Assembly (NCBI GenBank): GCA_021325635.1
Contig: JAJPGV010000049.1
Location: 62,001 to 126,000, forward strand
DNA: 64,000 nt
Source of the DNA: Chloroflexota bacterium
GTDB taxonomy: Bacteria > Chloroflexota > JAJPGV01
Direction: 5' to 3'
This document shows positions 1-9,377 of the stretch, piece after piece. The position numbers were made by a program, and so were the translations under genes. The notes beneath the pieces were generated by a model. The model was given only the letters and a program-made list of their open reading frames with translations. It was not told the DNA's origin and ran no database searches. How positions within the stretch are numbered: the first letter of the stretch is position 1; each line of letters begins with the position of its first letter.

Positions 1-1
1 G

Positions 2-3000
2 CTGCTCGTAGATGACGATGACAGCGTCCGGATAACACTGGCTGAGGTGCTCCGTGGCGCCGGCTACCACGTCGAGGCGGTCGCCGACGTTACGGAGGCC
101 ATGCGACTGCTCGACCGGCCCGAGACATCGTTCGACGTGATCGTCGCGGACCTCCGTCTGCAGGCGCTGGATGACGGGTTTGCGGTCATCCGGAGGGCCC
201 GGAGTCGCGATCCCGATGTAGTCAGCATCGTCCTCACGGGTTACGTATCAACGCAGACGACCATCGACGCGCTCCATGAGGGAGTCACGAATTTCCTGGC
301 CAAGCCCTGCAATATCGAGGAGCTGAAGCTGGCCATCGAGCGCGGGCTGGAACGGCGCCGGCTCGTACAAGAGGTTCGCCAATCGCGCCAGGAGGCCGCT
401 GCCCACGCTGAAACGGAGCAGGCGCGCCGCGAGCTGCAGGCCATCTTCATGCAGTCGCCGGTCGGCAAGTTCGTGCTTCGCGGCCGGGATCACGTCTTCG
501 AGCTGAGCAACCCCGCCAACGACCGCCTGACAGGGAATCGAGCCCTTCTCGGCCGTCCCGCGCGCGAGGCGTTTCCCGAACTCGCCAGCCAGGGCGTGTT
601 GGAGTTGCTGGATGAGGTGTACCTGACCGGCAAGACCGTCCAGCGGACCGAGCTGCCGATCCGCTTCGACCGAGACGGCACTGGCCAGGTGGAGGACTAC
701 TTCTTCAACGTCGTTTACCAGCCGCTCCTGAACGCAGGCGGCGAGATCACCGGTGTGCTGGGCCACGTACTGGACGTGACCGAGCAGGTCCGCGCCAGGC
801 AGGCCATCGAGGCCGCACGGAGGCGCTTTGAGATCCTGGCGAAAGTCGGGCGGGCCCTGGCAGCCTCACTGGAGTACGAGCCGCTGCTCCAAGAGATCGC
901 GCGATCGGTCGTTCCTGACTTCGCCGACTGGTGTGTCGTCGACGTCATCGAAGGAGCGGAACCGCAGGACAGGCACGTAGCCGTGGTCCACGTCGATCCC
1001 GCAAAGCAGCCAGCCGCGGAGGAAGTCCAGCGCCGCTTCGGCGCGCTGGATGACGCCGGCAACCCACTGCGCCATACCCTGGACACGGGCGAGTCGCGGT
1101 GGGTTGCCGAACTCACCGAATCCATGGTCCTGGCTGACACCCGCTCACCGGCGTACGCGGAACTCGTCGGGCGCCTGCAGCCCAGGTCGTTAATCACCGT
1201 CGCCCTGGAGACGGGGCAGCGCCGGCTCGGCCTGATGTCCTTTCTCCTTTCCGAATCGGAGCGCCGCTACACGCAGGATGATCTGGCTTTGGCCGAGTTA
1301 ATTGGCGGCCGTGCGGCGCTCGCGGTGCAGAACGCCCAGAACTTCAGGGCGATCCTGCGGGCTCGCGAGGACGCCCGGGAGCGCGAGCGGGAATTCGAGA
1401 CGCTGGCCGACCGCTCACCCAACCTCATTACGCGCGTCGACCGAGACCTCCGGCTGATGTACGTCAGCCGCGCAGCCGAGCTCATTTCCGGGCGTCCGCG
1501 GGATCACTACATCGGTCACACGGTCGATGAGCTGGCCATTCCCCAATCCGTGGCGGAGGCCTGGGCAGAAGCAGTGCGGAAAGCCTTCGACAGCGGTCAG
1601 CCGCAGGAGCTCGAGTTTGACTACCCGACGGTGTCGGGGACCCGCTTCTTCCGCTGTCAGGTCGTCCCCGAGGTCGATCCCAACGGCAGGCTGCAGTCGG
1701 TCATGTCGGTCATGAGCGACCTGACGGAGCACAAGCGGGTCGAAGACTGGAACCGCTACCTAGCCCGGGCCGGCACAGAACTGGCCGGGTCACTCAGTTC
1801 TGAATCAACGCTGCAGCGCATCGCGCAATTGGCCGTGCCCGTGCTGGCCGACTGGTGCTCCGTGGAGCTGGCTCTTCCAGAGGGCGGCTTCCGGACTGTG
1901 GCGCTGGCCCACGTGGATCCCGACAAGGTGCGGTGGGCGTGGGACCTGCAGACGCGCTACCCACCAGACCCGGAGGCTCCACGAGGCGTTCCGCAAGTGC
2001 TGCGGACGGGAAATTCCGAGCTGTACTCGGAGATATCACCGGACATCTTGGAGGAGGGAGCGCGAGATGCGGAGCATCTCCGCCTCATCCGTGAGATGGG
2101 CATCGTTTCGGGCATGGTGGTGCCCTTGAGCGTCGCCGGCCGGGTGCTGGGCGCGCTCACCTTCATCGCCGCCGAGTCCAACCGCCGCTACGGGCAGGAC
2201 GATCTGATCAGGGCTGAGGAACTGGCGCGGAGGGCCGCCCTGGCCCTGGAGAACGCGCGGGTGTACGAGGCGGAGCAGCACGCGCGTGAACTGGCCGAGA
2301 CGGTGGAGCGTCAGAAGGATCACTTCCTGAGTGCCGCGGCGCATGATTTGAAGACCCCGCTCACCTCGATCAGCGGACTGGTGCAGCTGGTGAAGCGCCG
2401 CGCCTCCGGTTCCGAGATAGTGCCAGCCAGCGCGATCGGCGGTCCATTGGCCGACGTGGATGTGGCCGTGAAACGCATGAGCTCGTTGATCGATGAGCTG
2501 CTCGACATTGCCCGTCAGGGCACTGGCCAGGCGATCAAGCTGCGCTTGGAGGAGGTCGACCTCGGCGATGTGCTTCGTGCTGTGGTCGAGGAATGTCAGA
2601 AGAGCACGAGAAAACACGAGCTGTCGGTCAACGTCAGCCAGCCACCGGTGATCGCCTCCTGCGATCGATCGCGCATCGAGCGGGTGTTCTCAAACATCGT
2701 CGGCAACGCGGTCAAGTACAGTCCCAGCGGCGGCCGTGTCGATGTGGAGCTGCGGCGGGAAGAGCAACAGGGAGGAGCAGACGGAGTGCAGCAGGAGTGG
2801 GCCGTGCTTACGGTCGCGGACCAGGGTATCGGCATACCGCCCGCGGAGCTCGCGCGCATCTTTGAGCGTTTTCAACGAGCGAGCAATGCGCCCGATCGCA
2901 TTCCCGGCACGGGTGTTGGGCTGGCCTACGTGCAGGAGGTCATTCAGCAGCATGGTGGGACGGTAACGGTGCAGAGTCAGCCTGGTCATGGGTCCACATT

Positions 3001-3052
3001 CATGGTCCGGTTGCCCCTGATGGCCAGCGGAGCAGAAGGGCGGGCGTCGTGA
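2..3052 (+). CDS. Hybrid sensor histidine kinase (5' end outside window)
   Basis: The reading frame is open from base 2, inside a receiver domain (acidic cluster VDDDDS, phospho-acceptor Asp in VIVADLRL, Lys in LAKPC), so the true start lies to the left; the GTG at 47 is internal. Domains in order after the receiver (about the first 115 residues): PAS, GAF, PAS, GAF, then a HisKA dimerisation helix with the phospho-His in AAAHDLKTPL, and a HATPase domain with N box (NIVGNAVKYSP), G1 (DQGIGIP) and G2 (GTGVGL). There is no membrane segment, so it is probably a cytoplasmic kinase sensing through PAS/GAF ligands and modulated by its own receiver. It overlaps the next response regulator by 4 bp, which makes that protein its likely partner. 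Confidence 0.93.
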   Translation: MLVDDDDSVRITLAEVLRGAGYHVEAVADVTEAMRLLDRPETSFDVIVADLRLQALDDGFAVIRRARSRDPDVVSIVLTGYVSTQTTIDALHEGVTNFLAKPCNIEELKLAIERGLERRRLVQEVRQSRQEAAAHAETEQARRELQAIFMQSPVGKFVLRGRDHVFELSNPANDRLTGNRALLGRPAREAFPELASQGVLELLDEVYLTGKTVQRTELPIRFDRDGTGQVEDYFFNVVYQPLLNAGGEITGVLGHVLDVTEQVRARQAIEAARRRFEILAKVGRALAASLEYEPLLQEIARSVVPDFADWCVVDVIEGAEPQDRHVAVVHVDPAKQPAAEEVQRRFGALDDAGNPLRHTLDTGESRWVAELTESMVLADTRSPAYAELVGRLQPRSLITVALETGQRRLGLMSFLLSESERRYTQDDLALAELIGGRAALAVQNAQNFRAILRAREDAREREREFETLADRSPNLITRVDRDLRLMYVSRAAELISGRPRDHYIGHTVDELAIPQSVAEAWAEAVRKAFDSGQPQELEFDYPTVSGTRFFRCQVVPEVDPNGRLQSVMSVMSDLTEHKRVEDWNRYLARAGTELAGSLSSESTLQRIAQLAVPVLADWCSVELALPEGGFRTVALAHVDPDKVRWAWDLQTRYPPDPEAPRGVPQVLRTGNSELYSEISPDILEEGARDAEHLRLIREMGIVSGMVVPLSVAGRVLGALTFIAAESNRRYGQDDLIRAEELARRAALALENARVYEAEQHARELAETVERQKDHFLSAAAHDLKTPLTSISGLVQLVKRRASGSEIVPASAIGGPLADVDVAVKRMSSLIDELLDIARQGTGQAIKLRLEEVDLGDVLRAVVEECQKSTRKHELSVNVSQPPVIASCDRSRIERVFSNIVGNAVKYSPSGGRVDVELRREEQQGGADGVQQEWAVLTVADQGIGIPPAELARIFERFQRASNAPDRIPGTGVGLAYVQEVIQQHGGTVTVQSQPGHGSTFMVRLPLMASGAEGRAS

Positions 3053-3558
3053 GCGCGACCGGGTTGACGGTCCTGGAAGCTGATGACCGCGCGGCCAAAC
3101 GGTGCTGGGTTACAGCGGCTCTGGGGAGTACGCCAGACGACCGCTGGGGGAGAGACTCCCTGCTGCCCGGCATCGCTTCGTCAACTCACAGCGCAGCTGA
3201 CAGCGGTTACGTACTAGTGGTCGATGATGACGACCAGATTCGGTCGTTCGTCATCGCTCTCCTGGAGGATGAGGGATTCTCGGTGGCGTCCGCTGCCAAC
3301 GGCGAAGACGCCGTGGCTCAGGCGGTCGCCTTACGGCCTGCGCTGGTGGTCCTGGACATCATGCTGCCGGACATGAACGGTGACGAAGTCGCCCAGCAGT
3401 TGCGCGCGCGGTACGGCCCGGACGTGCCCATTCTCGTCATTTCAGCGGATTCACGTGCCGAGGAGAAGGCGGGTCGGGCCGGCGCATTTGCCTACCTGCA
3501 CAAGCCGTTCGATCTGGAGCACCTGCTGCGACTCGTTCGGCAGGGTCTTGCCCAGTAG
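3049..3558 (+). CDS. Single-domain response regulator
   Basis: The GTG start overlaps the kinase stop (GTGA), so the two are translationally coupled. About 55 residues of unassigned N-terminal sequence precede one receiver domain: acidic cluster LVVDDDD, phospho-acceptor Asp in VLDIMLP, Ser in VISADS, and Lys in HKPFD. There is no output domain. It probably relays phosphate from the upstream hybrid kinase or acts through protein contacts. A later start nearer the receiver is possible, but the overlap favours 3049. Confidence 0.87.
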   Translation: MSATGLTVLEADDRAAKRCWVTAALGSTPDDRWGRDSLLPGIASSTHSAADSGYVLVVDDDDQIRSFVIALLEDEGFSVASAANGEDAVAQAVALRPALVVLDIMLPDMNGDEVAQQLRARYGPDVPILVISADSRAEEKAGRAGAFAYLHKPFDLEHLLRLVRQGLAQ

Positions 3559-3593
3559 GCTGCAAGCCGCCATCTCTCTGGATCTGAGCATTC

Positions 3594-3983
3594 CTAGCCC
3601 CAGACGGCGCGCCGCACCTCGTCCATGAAGATTTCAATGTCAAACGGCTTTGAGATAAGCCGATCCGCCTCTGCTCGTGCGGCAGCGACTTCGGCCTGAT
3701 CCGCCGGCATCCCTGACACCACCATGACGGGCAAGGCGGGACCGAACCGAGCTCGTAACGCACGCATGAAGGTTTCCGCATTCAGTCCGGGCAGCATCAG
3801 GTCCACCAGGACCAGGGCCGGACGCGTCTCCGCGCGATCGAGCGCGTCAAATGCCGCCTCGCCGTCATTAGCCTCGCTAATCGACAGCCCCAGCTCTCTG
3901 GTGAGGATTTCGCGATAGAGGCCGCGGGTAGGGGCATCGTCCTCAACTACGAGGACCCATGGCGGCATCGGCATCATACTCAT
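3594..3983 (-). CDS. Single-domain response regulator, convergent
   Basis: A receiver-only protein of about 130 residues: acidic cluster LVVEDDA, phospho-Asp in LVDLMLPG, Ser/Thr position VVSGMP, and Lys in SKPFD. I chose ATG 3983 because the receiver begins just after it; the frame is open upstream to about 4106 but that part does not look like protein. It converges on the kinase-linked regulator with a 35-bp gap, so the left end of the window forms a phospho-relay cluster. Targets are not visible. Confidence 0.83.
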   Translation of the reverse strand: MSMMPMPPWVLVVEDDAPTRGLYREILTRELGLSISEANDGEAAFDALDRAETRPALVLVDLMLPGLNAETFMRALRARFGPALPVMVVSGMPADQAEVAAARAEADRLISKPFDIEIFMDEVRRAVWG

Positions 3984-4248
3984 GCCACTACACGACGTTC
4001 GCTGGCCGATGCCGTCAGGGGCCAGAGCCTCATGACTGTTCCAGGATGCAACATTGTACGCACCCGGTGTGGGCTGACTTTGATGAGGCGGACCGGTACC
4101 GGTCACGACCTGGTGCCGATAAGCCGCGGCGACTCCCGACTTGTAGTTGCGCCCAGATGCGGCCCAATCTTGTGTTCCCGAAGACTGCCTGGGATTGGGG
4201 CATGTTTTGCTACTTCTTGCGGCAACTCGTACCCGCCAGGTTGAGCAG

Positions 4249-4581
4249 ATGCAGGCCGACCTAGCGCTGGGGACGTGTCGTGGCTTGCCGGGAGCGACTG
4301 AGGGCTACCCCTTCGGAGCTGGAGCCCTGGTATTCAAGGTTGCCGGCAAGATGTTCGCGATTGCGCACGACTCGCGCATCAGCCTGAAGTGCGATCCCGC
4401 ACTTGCGATAGTCCTGCGTGAGGCCTACCCGGCGGTGACGGCCGGCTACCACCTGGACAAGCGCCACTGGAACAGCATCGAGCTGGACGGGTCCGTTCCT
4501 GATGACGAATTGCGCGACTGGATTCAGGACTCTTACGACCTGGTCGTGGCGTCGCTCAGCCGCGCTCAACGGCGGCATTGA
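4249..4581 (+). CDS. MmcQ/YjbR family protein
   Basis: About 110 residues matching the MmcQ/YjbR (DUF419) fold: an early GATEGYPFG segment, a VFKVAGKMFA strand, an SLKCDP strand, and a C-terminal YHLDKRHWNSIELDG segment typical of the family. Family members have a CyaY-like fold; some are called DNA-binding but the function is poorly known. ATG 4249 is picked because upstream in-frame sequence has no family character. It stands alone, with the regulator cluster to its left. Confidence 0.8.
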   Translation: MQADLALGTCRGLPGATEGYPFGAGALVFKVAGKMFAIAHDSRISLKCDPALAIVLREAYPAVTAGYHLDKRHWNSIELDGSVPDDELRDWIQDSYDLVVASLSRAQRRH

Positions 4582-4938
4582 CGTCCAATGTAGCCCTTCT
4601 CCGGCTGCCACGCGCGTGCGATGTGGCGGCCGCTACGGGTACGAGAGCCCGGAGTTTACTGAGACGCGCTTCCAAGCGCAGCTGCTGCTCGACGTCCCAC
4701 CGGAGATCCCGGCACGAAAGCGCTACCGCTCGCTCATCGCATCGGGCCAGAGACCTGGCGGCGCGAGGTGCTGGCGCACACTGACGCCGTGCTCGGCGTT
4801 CCGCGACGGCGGCTGACGGTAGTGACGCTTTTCGGGCTCTTCGGCATCGGCAATGGCGACTGACCGAGTCGTTCGGGTGAAACCGATACCGACCCCCTTA
4901 TCCAGAGCCACCTGGGTCTGGACGGTCGGCAGCAGGGA
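4582..4938. other. Gap without a supported gene
   Basis: A 357-bp stretch between the MmcQ/YjbR gene and the end of the leftward membrane operon. A plus-strand frame around 4640-4760 reads like protein for about 40 residues (GYESPEFTETRFQAQLLLDV) but has no plausible start and no recognised family. It may be a decayed gene remnant. No hairpin or repeat was seen. Confidence 0.4.
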
Positions 4939-6180
4939 CTACACACGCAAGGGCAGCGCGACAGGCGCCCACAAAGCGGCGACGACTAGAACCACTCCGA
5001 TACTCACCTCGACGGCGAAGCGGCGTGAACCTCCGCCGGCGGCGATCGCCAGCTTGGTGAGAGCGTTCGCGGACACGCCGAGCAGAATCGGGATGACCGC
5101 AGATGACGAGGTCACTCGGCCGGCAGCGACCAGCGACGATATGGATATCGCCGCCGCGTGGGCGTCGGCCAGGCCGCCGAGGGCAGCGGCCGCCACCAGC
5201 CCCACGTCACCGAGTTTCGCCAGGAGGACGGTCGAGCCAACCATGATGGCCGTGACGGTGGCCGCCAGCAGGAGCGCCATGCGGAAGTTGAACGGCCGGC
5301 CCAATTGGATTTCTTCGTCCTGTCCAATGGACCCGGATCGCCGCGCGAAGAACCAACTGTAGCCGCCGGCCAAGACGGTGCCAGCCGCGAGTGACGGGGC
5401 CAGTGCCTGCAGCGTCTGAGGGCTCACCGCGGCGACCAGCAGAACCAGCTGGAGCATGGTCGCGACGGTCGACAGCACCGCGGCCGCCACCGCGGCCCTC
5501 GAACTGCCCTCTGCCCTGGAACGGATAGCCATCGCGGCGATTGTGGCCGTGCTCGAAACGAAGCCACCAAGGAATCCCGCTAGCGGGAGGCCGGCTCGCG
5601 TGCCAAGCGTTTTTTGAGCGATGTAACCGGCACCGTTGACGGCCATGACAATCACTACCAGCCGCCAGGCGGTGAATGGATTGAACGCGTCATACGGGCC
5701 AAAGCCGCGGTCGGGCACGATGGGCAGGATGACCAGCGCCGCTGCTGCCATGATGAGCGCGTCGTGGAACTCTTGCTCGGTCAGGGTGTCGCGCACGAGA
5801 CGGTGCAGCGCCGACCGCGACGCCAGCAGGATCGTGACCAGAACGGCCGCGGCTGCGGCCAGCGCCGGCTGGGACTGCGTCAGGACCCCAAGCCCAAACG
5901 TGGTCACGAGGGCGACTTCGGTCGTAATGCCGGGGTCCGACCGCGGCGATTTCCAGTAGGACGTCAGAGCAGCCGATGCCACGAAAGCGCCAGCCAGGAT
6001 GGGCAAAGCCGGGTTGCCGGCCAGCTGGGTGACCGAGCCCAGCAAACCGACCAGCGCGAAGGTTCGGATACCCGCGGCTGCCCTGTCCTGCCCCTCGCCC
6101 TTACGCCGCTCCCGTTCCAGGCCCAGCAGCAACCCGATACCAACAGCCACCAGAAGGGCGACGGCCTCTTGCGGCGGCAT
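4939..6180 (-). CDS. MgtC/SapB-DUF4010 membrane protein
   Basis: 413 residues with about a dozen hydrophobic helices. The N-terminal quarter matches MgtC/SapB (LLLGLERERRKGEG, then RTFALVGLLGS), and the rest matches DUF4010 (GFLGGFVSSTATIAAMA, GGLADAHAAAIS). It is an integral membrane protein of unknown transport role; MgtC-type proteins are linked to Mg limitation and ATPase regulation, but full-length DUF4010 proteins are uncharacterised. It is the last gene of the leftward operon that begins at 9144, 26 bp after the AI-2E-type gene. Confidence 0.85.
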   Translation of the reverse strand: MPPQEAVALLVAVGIGLLLGLERERRKGEGQDRAAAGIRTFALVGLLGSVTQLAGNPALPILAGAFVASAALTSYWKSPRSDPGITTEVALVTTFGLGVLTQSQPALAAAAAVLVTILLASRSALHRLVRDTLTEQEFHDALIMAAAALVILPIVPDRGFGPYDAFNPFTAWRLVVIVMAVNGAGYIAQKTLGTRAGLPLAGFLGGFVSSTATIAAMAIRSRAEGSSRAAVAAAVLSTVATMLQLVLLVAAVSPQTLQALAPSLAAGTVLAGGYSWFFARRSGSIGQDEEIQLGRPFNFRMALLLAATVTAIMVGSTVLLAKLGDVGLVAAAALGGLADAHAAAISISSLVAAGRVTSSSAVIPILLGVSANALTKLAIAAGGGSRRFAVEVSIGVVLVVAALWAPVALPLRV

Positions 6181-6206
6181 GATCGCCTTCGATGCCTCCC
6201 CGGTGC

Positions 6207-7343
6207 TTACGCGGCCTGTGGCGGCCGAGGTTGTACGGTGTCACGGGGGAGCTGTTCCAGTTCTGGCACAGCGCCGGCGATCAGTCGCGGACGGAAATAC
6301 TTCTGGGCCACGCGCCCGGCCGCGACGCAGCAGCCGAGAAGAGGGGTCACCAGGAGCGCACCCCAGACTCCCGCCAGTTGCGACGCCGCGAGAACCGCGA
6401 AGAGGACAACGAGCGGATGCAATCGCACGGCGTCCGCCGTGATCTTGGGAGCCAGGATGTTGCCCTCGAGCTGCTGGATGACGACAAACGCGATCAGGAT
6501 GGCTATCACGCGCCAGAGCGGACCTTCAACGCCGGCCACAGTCAACGCCGGCAGGGCGCCGAGCACCGGACCCAGGAATGGGATCAGCTCGAGGACGCCG
6601 GCCGTTGTCCCCAGGATGACTGGGTACGGCAGGCCGATGGCGTAGGCGGCGGCTCCAAACAGCACGCCCACGCAGACCGACAGAAAGAGCCGGGCGCGGA
6701 GGTAGCGCGCCAGCGTCTCGGCGACCTCCGGCTCGACCGCGCTTACGACGTCCTGCTGCTGCGGACTGAGGCCCGGGACGAGGGTCGCCAGGCGTGCTCC
6801 CGAGGTGAGCATGTAGAAGCTGATGACGAACAGCAGGAACAGCTCGACCAGGCCGACGCCGATACTCCGGACCAGGGTGAAGGCGACCCGCGCGATGTCG
6901 TCCGCCATGCTCTGCAGCTGGGCAATCAGGGCCGCAACCGCCTGTGTCATGCCGGCCGCGAGGCCGGCGCGTTCCGCGGCCGCGTACCAGGGCGAAGCGG
7001 GATCGGTCAAACTTCGCGCCACACGGACAGACAGCCCGAGGAGCTGGCCCGCCTGGTCGAGGAGGGGCGGCACCACCAGCCCGCCCAAAGCCAGCAAGAC
7101 CCCGACGACGAGCACGTAGGTCAGCAGCACGCCGACCGAGCGGGGTACGCGCAGCCGTCGGTGGGCCATCGACACGACTGGTTCCAGTACGAAGGCTAGG
7201 ACCAGGGCCAGCGCAAACAGCACCAGCACGGGCGCCAGTGCATGGGCGACGACGCCAAGCGCGATCAGCAGCAGCAGGCCCAGCGCAAGGGCGGCCAGCA
7301 GCTCAAGGGTGTACAGCAGGTTTGCGCGGCTGGCCGGATTCAC
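6207..7343 (-). CDS. AI-2E family transporter (PerM-like)
   Basis: About 378 residues with the eight-helix pattern of the AI-2E/PerM family, including the C-terminal signature PFLGPVLGALPA and the QQLEGNILAPKI segment. Family members export small molecules or act as Na/H exchangers; quorum signalling cannot be inferred from sequence. I place the start at GTG 7343, since the open frame upstream (to 7433) overlaps the coding part of the small gene at 7357-7578 and reads as Arg/Trp-rich noise. Confidence 0.85.
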   Translation of the reverse strand: MNPASRANLLYTLELLAALALGLLLLIALGVVAHALAPVLVLFALALVLAFVLEPVVSMAHRRLRVPRSVGVLLTYVLVVGVLLALGGLVVPPLLDQAGQLLGLSVRVARSLTDPASPWYAAAERAGLAAGMTQAVAALIAQLQSMADDIARVAFTLVRSIGVGLVELFLLFVISFYMLTSGARLATLVPGLSPQQQDVVSAVEPEVAETLARYLRARLFLSVCVGVLFGAAAYAIGLPYPVILGTTAGVLELIPFLGPVLGALPALTVAGVEGPLWRVIAILIAFVVIQQLEGNILAPKITADAVRLHPLVVLFAVLAASQLAGVWGALLVTPLLGCCVAAGRVAQKYFRPRLIAGAVPELEQLPRDTVQPRPPQAA

Positions 7344-7356
7344 GCTCTGCGCCCCT

Positions 7357-7578
7357 TTAGCGAGCGTCCTCCGGGTGCTCGACAACCCGCACCAGGATCG
7401 CCACCATGCGCTCCGAGGTGGTCGCGTGGACATGCACTAGGCGGTCGACGTCGAGGGCTCCGGAGTTCAACACCGCCTCGATCGCCGAGCGCGCGGCCAG
7501 GCCGCTGGCGGACCGATCTTGCATCGTTCCGAGCACCTCCCCCGATGCTGACGGCAGGAATGTCGCTTCGAAGTTCAT
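7357..7578 (-). CDS. Small hypothetical protein (73 aa)
   Basis: ATG 7578 sits 6 bp after a strong Shine-Dalgarno (GAGGAG), which decides the start. The product, beginning MNFEATFLPSASGEVLG, has a central helix and a basic/Asp-rich second half (DVDRLVHVHATTSER) and no membrane segment. I do not recognise a family. It lies between the YhfC protease and AI-2E-type genes with gaps of about 14 bp, so it belongs to the same operon. Confidence 0.65.
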   Translation of the reverse strand: MNFEATFLPSASGEVLGTMQDRSASGLAARSAIEAVLNSGALDVDRLVHVHATTSERMVAILVRVVEHPEDAR

Positions 7579-7592
7579 GTGTCTCTCCTCGG

Positions 7593-8462
7593 CTAGGGAT
7601 GGCCAGCTGCATGGAGCCAGCGCCTGCCACGCGCCGGTCTCCCACCGGCAGGCAGTTGCAGGCGCGCCGCCTCGATGTCCCGCAGCCTTATGATCGTCCA
7701 CAGGGCGGCCAGGCCGAACAGCCCTACCAGCACCTCAGTGACCATGTAGGCCGCCACGGGACGGGCGCTCAACAACTGGACCGTGCTCACGCTGACCATG
7801 TCGACGACCGCGTGCGCCGCGATTGCCAGCCACAGCCAGATCAGGCGCCGGCGAGTGAAAACCTGCAGCACGATCAGCGCCATGGCGATCTGAATGAGCA
7901 TGGCCCACGTCCGTTCCCAGGCGCCCAACAGCTGGATCCAGGCGGGCTGCGCCGCGATCCTGGCGAACTGATCGAGCACCTGCTGGCGCTGCGCGGGTCC
8001 GAGGCTGTCCAGGCTGCTGCGAGACAGCGCCCACAGCTGCGCAGTGCTAAAGATGGCGGTCGCGGCCACCATCAAGGCTTCGAGTCCGCCATGGCCGATA
8101 CCGAACATGACCGCCTTGGACCAGGTCTTCTGGTCTGATCGGAAGAAGACCCGGAAACCCAGATACCGACCAACCTCTTCGAAGACCCCCGCCGTGAGCG
8201 CGAGCACGGCCAGCCAGCCCCACAACAGCGGCGAATGCTGCACGTAAGCCAGCACGCGCGGCCCGAAGATTTCGACCGCGGGAATGCGCGTGAGTATCTG
8301 AAACACGAGGAACACGGCCGCGCCATACAACGCGTAGCGCCAGCCGACCTGCAGCCAGTGGTGCGCAGCAATGGTGGCGGCCACCGGCAGGAGGAGCAGG
8401 AACACGATCGTGAACGAACCGGCCACCAGGGTGCCCAGGGGCAGACTCAGTGCGGGGTCCAT
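7593..8462 (-). CDS. YhfC family intramembrane protease-like protein
   Basis: About 289 residues with seven or eight hydrophobic helices. It carries the three motifs of the YhfC/CAAX-protease-like superfamily: EEVGRYLGF (catalytic Glu pair), GHGGLEAL, and a late AHAVVDMVS histidine motif. Members are glutamic-type intramembrane peptidases; the substrate is unknown. ATG 8462 follows the haem-protein stop by 8 bp on the same strand; the long open frame further upstream is Arg-rich antisense of that gene. Confidence 0.8.
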   Translation of the reverse strand: MDPALSLPLGTLVAGSFTIVFLLLLPVAATIAAHHWLQVGWRYALYGAAVFLVFQILTRIPAVEIFGPRVLAYVQHSPLLWGWLAVLALTAGVFEEVGRYLGFRVFFRSDQKTWSKAVMFGIGHGGLEALMVAATAIFSTAQLWALSRSSLDSLGPAQRQQVLDQFARIAAQPAWIQLLGAWERTWAMLIQIAMALIVLQVFTRRRLIWLWLAIAAHAVVDMVSVSTVQLLSARPVAAYMVTEVLVGLFGLAALWTIIRLRDIEAARLQLPAGGRPARGRRWLHAAGHP

Positions 8463-8470
8463 CGTCCCTC

Positions 8471-8938
8471 CTAATCCCGCCCGCTCGCCAGGCCAGCCGG
8501 GGTGCGACCCGAGCCACCGGAAGCGGACAGCGCGTTGACCAGCTGCTGACGTTCGTCGGCGGTGAGGCCGGTGCCTGGCCGAACGAGCGTGTAGTACGGT
8601 GGCGGCATCTCGCCGCCAATCACGGCCTCGGCTGCTTCTCGGCTGCCGCGGCTGCGGTTCCAGTCGGAGAGGTTCAGGGCTGCTCGACCCACATCGACGT
8701 CGCGCTGGACCAGCCACGACGCCGGCGCGACACTGCTGTACCACGGCCAGGTGGTCTCGTTGCTGTGGCAGTCGAAACATGCTCGCGCAGCCACTGTCCG
8801 GACCTGCGGGCTCGTCCAGGCCGGCTCAGATATCACCGGCGGATTCGTGTGCTGCCGGCCATACGGCACCAGCTGGATGAGGCCGAAGCCCACCAGCAGC
8901 GTCGCGGCTGCTCCCATCACGACGCCCCGGTGCCTCAT
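8471..8938 (-). CDS. Haem-binding domain protein (single CxxCH)
   Basis: 155 residues: an N-terminal hydrophobic anchor (about residues 5-25), then an exported domain with the c-type haem motif CFDCHSNETTWPWY, an aromatic segment (YSSVAPASWLVQRDV), NLSDW, and a late MPPPYYTLVRP that can supply the distal Met. This is the haem-binding domain pattern seen in small extracytoplasmic cytochromes. Its start overlaps the upstream small gene by 4 bp (ATGA). It probably acts as a membrane-anchored electron carrier or redox sensor; the partner is unknown. Confidence 0.83.
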   Translation of the reverse strand: MRHRGVVMGAAATLLVGFGLIQLVPYGRQHTNPPVISEPAWTSPQVRTVAARACFDCHSNETTWPWYSSVAPASWLVQRDVDVGRAALNLSDWNRSRGSREAAEAVIGGEMPPPYYTLVRPGTGLTADERQQLVNALSASGGSGRTPAGLASGRD

Positions 8939-9144
8939 GGATGGGTGTGCCGGGCGGATTCAGAGACAGCGGCCAGGAAGGTCCCAATCAGCGACCCAAA
9001 GCCGCCGCCCAGCGCGATGCCAACCATGACCCCAGCCAGCGTCGGATGGAAATCGATTTCGATCAGCACCGCGCCTAACGTGGCGCCCACGAGGGCTCCC
9101 AGCAGCGTACCGACGCCGATACCAAACCTCAAGAAGCGCAGCAT
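8935..9144 (-). CDS. Small glycine-rich membrane protein
   Basis: 69 residues with two hydrophobic segments rich in Gly spaced like a glycine zipper (GIGVGTLLGALVGATLG and VMVGIALGGGFGSLIG). ATG 9144 has GGAGG six bases upstream, better than the TTG two codons earlier. It is the first gene of the leftward operon ending at 4939 and is coupled to the cytochrome by ATGA. Possible roles are a membrane oligomer or helper protein; the function is unknown. Confidence 0.65.
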   Translation of the reverse strand: MLRFLRFGIGVGTLLGALVGATLGAVLIEIDFHPTLAGVMVGIALGGGFGSLIGTFLAAVSESARHTHP

Positions 9145-9377
9145 GACCAACCTCCACTGTGACCATGTCGCGGCCGCGCTAAACCAAACGTCAACAGCTC
9201 ATGAACAACGCCTCACTGGCGCCAACCGCGTCGGGGGCTACGACACAGACGGCAGACAGCCAGCCGCTATTCCCGAACTGTTCCCGCCACCTTGCCACCC
9301 GACGCGGATTTCATCCCGGCGGCACGACGACGGGCACCAATACGGGGTTCAAGAGGACGGGACGATGTCCCGGGTGC

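Noticed and set aside
5614-6645. Open plus-strand frame opposite the MgtC/DUF4010 and AI-2E-type genes
   Set aside because: It is antisense to two membrane proteins and shows the typical Gln/Asp/Arg bias of shadows of hydrophobic genes.
6207-7343. Reading the AI-2E family protein as evidence for quorum sensing
   Set aside because: The family name reflects one E. coli study; many members transport other solutes, and no luxS or receptor is in the window.
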